From positions 1 through 64,000 of the forward strand of contig CAKVBD010000004.1 of the NCBI GenBank assembly GCA_934725105.1: a DNA stretch of 64,000 bases, in the 5' to 3' direction. Position 1 is the stretch's first letter; every line of letters starts with the position of its first letter. The notes under the pieces were generated by a model that searched no databases, was not told the origin of the DNA, and saw nothing but the letters and a program-made list of their open reading frames with translations. A program made the position numbers and the translations under genes. The DNA is from an uncultured Bulleidia sp. (GTDB lineage Bacteria; Bacillota_I; Bacilli_A; Erysipelotrichales; Erysipelotrichaceae). This document shows positions 61,047-64,000 of the stretch, one piece after another.

Positions 61047-61108
61047 TCATCTCATATTTTCAATGTTTTTATAAGATGCAATGATGAAATATCTAATAGA
61101 TGTAATCA
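61047..61108 (+). repeat. 62-bp direct repeat, right copy
   Basis: Right-hand copy of the repeat at 59373-59434, 57 of 62 identical. Located between the AlbA gene stop and the LTA-synthase-like gene. Confidence 0.9.
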
Positions 61109-61211
61109 TCTTCACCTAAACTTCAGATTTTCACACGTTTTTAACAAGATTTTATATGCGAAAAGTGCTAAACTATAACGGTTATTAGAGAAAGTGAAAT
61201 TTTTGTGAAAT

Positions 61212-63578
61212 ATGTTGAATAAATTAAAACAGATATTTTCTATTAAAAGAATTGTGTGGTTCTTATTTGTTTCAGGATTATTTCTTGTATTATATACACC
61301 ACACTTGTCATACCATGTAGATCTAGACAGCTGCAGTGAAGGTACGATCGTACTTGCCAACTACAACACTGACCGTAACGAAGAAATCTTCGAAACATAC
61401 AACTACAACGGTCATAAAACATGGTACGATGTCGCACCATATTATAAAGAGATTGCAATCACAAATGTGCCTATTGTAACAAACAGCCTGCAGATGCAGC
61501 TGCAAGGTGTCAAGAGCATGACCATCAACAAAATTACATTATCTTTTGGTCCAATGGTCGTTCGTGAATATACTTCCAGTAACTTTACATCTCAATTAGC
61601 TGGATCCCAAGGTATTGATATCTCACTTGAAAATGATCAAATTCATTTAAACCTGCAGAATGTGGAAGGCTGGGTACAATTCCAGACAGAAGAATATCTC
61701 CCAAAATTCATTGTCATTCAAGTCTATGCATTTATCATGGTACTTGCATGGATCATTGCGGTAATGATTGATAAGCATTTAGAACTATCCAACGTCATTC
61801 CATTAAATGAGCTCATGTTACTCGCTGCTCCTTGCTGGGTATTCTTCATGATGGAGAATATATTAGGTAATTTCTTCTATATCAATACTGGATTACGTTT
61901 ATTAAACGTCGGTATTATGATTGTCATCTACAAGATCTTCCATCTCATCTTCTTCAGAAGACCAATGGGATTAAATCTTGCGAATATCACATTTACACTC
62001 TATGCAATTGTTTCCACCTTTGTTGTCGTATTCAGAAACCGTCCAATTGCACCTTGGGACTTTACAGCACTCGGAACAGCAATGGATGTTGCGGCAAACT
62101 ATGATATTCGTTTAAATTACATTATGATCTGTGCATTCATTGTAGATGCAATGTTATATCTTGTTATGCGTTTTGTACCAAGAGACAAAACAAAGATCAA
62201 TAAATGGTATACCGCATATCCAATCATTGTACTTGTCGTTGCATTGTTCTTTAACAGTATTGGCTCCTACTATTTATGGGATATTCGATTACTATCCACA
62301 TTCCAGAATGAAGGTACAACTTTAACTTTCACAGGTCTGGTTCGTCAGTTCTTAGAAAACCAGCCAACAAAACCAGATGGATACAGTGAAGATAAACTCA
62401 ATGAATTAAAAGAAGAATACAGCACAAAGGCAAAAGCAGATGCGGAAGCAGAAGCAGAAAATACAAAGCCAACAACAATCATTCAGATCATGAATGAATC
62501 ATTCAGTGATCTAGATATTGGCGGTACAACAATTGCTGAAGGCATGACGCCTTACTTCAATTCCTTAGAGAACACGATTCGTGGAAATCTTTATGTATCT
62601 GTTCGTGGCGGTGGTACATGTAATACAGAATATGAAACACTCACTGGTAACTCAACAGCGTTCTTCCAGGCAGGTGTTTATCCATACAACATGTATATGA
62701 ACCGTTCCGTTCCTTCAACGATTTCCTATATGAATCGTAATGATTATTTAACAACAGGTATGCATTTAGGCAAAGCAACAAACTGGAACAGAAGAACTGC
62801 ATACCAGAAGCTTCAATTCAAAGATACGGTATTTGCCGAAACATTTGATGGTTTAGATACGATTCACGGCTATCCAACAGATGAACAGGACTTTGAAAAA
62901 GTCATTGAGAATTATGAAGAAAACAAAGGTAAGAATCAATTCTTATTCAATGTTACTTACCAGAACCATGGCTCTTACAAGAATGCAGATGATTTAACAC
63001 AGACTGTAGATCTAACAAGCTATGGCAATGAAAACTATGACACTGCAGAAAACTATCTTTCATTGATCAAATTAACAGACGAAGCATTCAAAAAACTCAT
63101 TGAATACTTTGAGAATGTTGATGAAAATGTTATGATCATCATGTATGGTGACCATCAGCCATCCCTTGGTTCCGCAAGTGATCGTCTCTTCTTCCCAACA
63201 AGTGGAACACCAGAAGAAGACATCAAGAAATATGTTACTCCATTCTTGATCTGGGCAAACTATGACATTGAAGATCAGACATATGACAAGCTCAGCGCAA
63301 ACTATCTATCTAGCTTAATTCTTCATACAGCGAATATGGAACTCACTCCATACCAGCAGTTCCTGTATGAATTGAAAGATAAATACCCTGTCATTTCATT
63401 ATATGGATGTTACGATGCTCAAGGTAACTTCTATGAATCTGTCGATGACATCGATGATGAAAGTATTCAGGAATATAGAATGTTACAATACAACAACGTA
63501 TTTGATAAAAATCGTGATATTGAATTATTCTACCCAAAAAGTACAGATGATAAAAAAGCAGATGCGTCTACGGACTAA
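61212..63578 (+). CDS. LTA-synthase-family sulfatase with extra extracytoplasmic domain
   Basis: A 788-residue membrane phosphoglycerol-transferase-like protein. A first membrane helix (about 13-30) is followed by an unusual ~140-residue extracytoplasmic domain (about 32-175, 'VKSMTINKITLSFGPMVVRE'), then about six helices (180-365) and a C-terminal sulfatase-fold domain (about 425-750): Thr-containing 'RGGGTCNTEYETLTGNS' with the probable catalytic Thr, 'MYGDHQPSLG' (metal His/Asp). Typical LtaS proteins have five helices and no domain after the first one. Likely polymerises or decorates a teichoic-acid-type or related surface glycan. The ATG at 61212 has only a weak ribosome site. Confidence 0.88.
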   Translation: MLNKLKQIFSIKRIVWFLFVSGLFLVLYTPHLSYHVDLDSCSEGTIVLANYNTDRNEEIFETYNYNGHKTWYDVAPYYKEIAITNVPIVTNSLQMQLQGVKSMTINKITLSFGPMVVREYTSSNFTSQLAGSQGIDISLENDQIHLNLQNVEGWVQFQTEEYLPKFIVIQVYAFIMVLAWIIAVMIDKHLELSNVIPLNELMLLAAPCWVFFMMENILGNFFYINTGLRLLNVGIMIVIYKIFHLIFFRRPMGLNLANITFTLYAIVSTFVVVFRNRPIAPWDFTALGTAMDVAANYDIRLNYIMICAFIVDAMLYLVMRFVPRDKTKINKWYTAYPIIVLVVALFFNSIGSYYLWDIRLLSTFQNEGTTLTFTGLVRQFLENQPTKPDGYSEDKLNELKEEYSTKAKADAEAEAENTKPTTIIQIMNESFSDLDIGGTTIAEGMTPYFNSLENTIRGNLYVSVRGGGTCNTEYETLTGNSTAFFQAGVYPYNMYMNRSVPSTISYMNRNDYLTTGMHLGKATNWNRRTAYQKLQFKDTVFAETFDGLDTIHGYPTDEQDFEKVIENYEENKGKNQFLFNVTYQNHGSYKNADDLTQTVDLTSYGNENYDTAENYLSLIKLTDEAFKKLIEYFENVDENVMIIMYGDHQPSLGSASDRLFFPTSGTPEEDIKKYVTPFLIWANYDIEDQTYDKLSANYLSSLILHTANMELTPYQQFLYELKDKYPVISLYGCYDAQGNFYESVDDIDDESIQEYRMLQYNNVFDKNRDIELFYPKSTDDKKADASTD

Positions 63579-63589
63579 TCTGCTTTTTT
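63553..63589. terminator. Bidirectional terminator after the LTA-synthase-like gene
   Basis: Stem GCAGAT/ATCTGC with a 14-base loop, T6 to the right and A run to the left; the stem contains the stop codon. Confidence 0.75.
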
Positions 63590-63592
63590 CAT

Positions 63593-64000
63593 TTACATAA
63601 AGTTTCTAACAAATTGTTCTTTCTTTGTATATGGTTTCCATTGAGCTCCTGGATCATCATCTTTCATGAAATTTGTCCACGCAGTAATCATCGCTTCTGA
63701 CAAGCGATAATCACGTGCATTCATATTTCTCCAGCAGCGATCCAACGTTCCAAACATATACCACAGTTCAGAAGAATGGAATGCACCACCATCATCTGAT
63801 GGTAAATTCTTAGAAAAATAATACATATAACAAGGCTTCTTAGAATAAATCAAACGAAGTTCCAGAAACTTCATACATCCTTCATAGAACTTTGATTTTC
63901 TAGCATCTGTACCTTTTTCAATTGTAATATCATCACTTGTCATACCAATCATATACGGAATGTTATGAATTCTGCCATTCTTTGCGGCAACATCCATATC
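63593..64000 (-). CDS. Carboxylesterase type B, C-terminal part (runs off the window)
   Basis: Only the last ~135 residues are inside the window; the 5' part lies beyond 64000. The visible part matches type-B carboxylesterases: 'NIPYMIGMTSDDITIEKG', 'YMYYFSKNLPSDDGGAFHSS' with the catalytic His, 'ELWYMFGTLDRCWRN', and the C-terminal 'TAWTNFMKDDDPGAQWKPYT'. Full proteins of this family are about 450-550 residues. Substrate unknown. Convergent with the LTA-synthase-like gene. Confidence 0.85.
   Translation of the reverse strand, partial: DMDVAAKNGRIHNIPYMIGMTSDDITIEKGTDARKSKFYEGCMKFLELRLIYSKKPCYMYYFSKNLPSDDGGAFHSSELWYMFGTLDRCWRNMNARDYRLSEAMITAWTNFMKDDDPGAQWKPYTKKEQFVRNFM

Overview
The window is AT-rich DNA with short intergenic gaps, purine-rich ribosome sites and many U-run hairpin terminators. 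The gene content points to a Gram-positive, anaerobic or microaerophilic gut-type Bacillota: the tilS-hpt-ftsH-hslO-dusB block, an LTA-synthase-like sulfatase, a 6-phospho-MurNAc hydrolase (MupG/DUF871), rubrerythrin plus desulfoferrodoxin, and a PTS IIB protein. An Erysipelotrichia-like host fits best, but this is inferred from gene content and not proven.

Layout. 0-8.3 kb (minus strand): PemK-like gene, tilS, hpt, ftsH, a small membrane protein, a GH2 glycosidase, hslO and dusB. 8.3-18.3 kb: DUF1146 gene and upp, a large putative glycosidase, a glycosyltransferase, an SseB-domain membrane protein, a zinc-ribbon membrane protein, a CapA-like protein, tRNA-Pro, an M28 peptidase and a methionine-gamma-lyase-like enzyme. 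18.4-20.9 kb: a scar of mobile DNA with a truncated IS4-type transposase, an AAA/DUF4143 ATPase of different base composition and a RelB/DinJ antitoxin relic with an in-frame stop. 20.9-30.1 kb: SDR, efp, pnuC, hybrid kinase 1, tRNA-Leu, PTS IIB, MATE, CYTH, desulfoferrodoxin/rubrerythrin, an AraC regulator and tRNA-Thr. 30.1-39.7 kb: YitT, hybrid kinase 2, M29 aminopeptidase, an alkA-ogt-(rhodanese-TtcA) operon, mupG, tmcAL and a macro-domain gene. 39.7-45.0 kb: a nuclease-helicase-HTH fusion with a methyltransferase, then an S66 peptidase whose 3' third is duplicated around a RelB/PIN toxin-antitoxin pair. 45.0-64.0 kb: S9 peptidase, hybrid kinase 3, a flavinylated lipoprotein reductase with a divergent AraC regulator, a HAD phosphatase, a sugar-binding lipoprotein, two COG0523 GTPases (one with a His/Cys-rich metal segment), an acyltransferase, an AlbA_2/ATPase gene between 62-bp direct repeats, the LTA-synthase-like gene and the end of a carboxylesterase.

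How the parts fit. Most of the window is core metabolism, envelope and stress biology. The accessory material is the 18.4-20.9 kb scar, the helicase-methyltransferase pair, the nested toxin-antitoxin module and the repeat-flanked AlbA gene. Two of these accessory inserts are bracketed by long direct repeats of flanking DNA, which suggests insertion by homologous recombination. A second recurring pattern is a -10-like hexamer 6 or 7 bases before the start codon with no usable ribosome site, which suggests that several of these genes are expressed as leaderless mRNAs.
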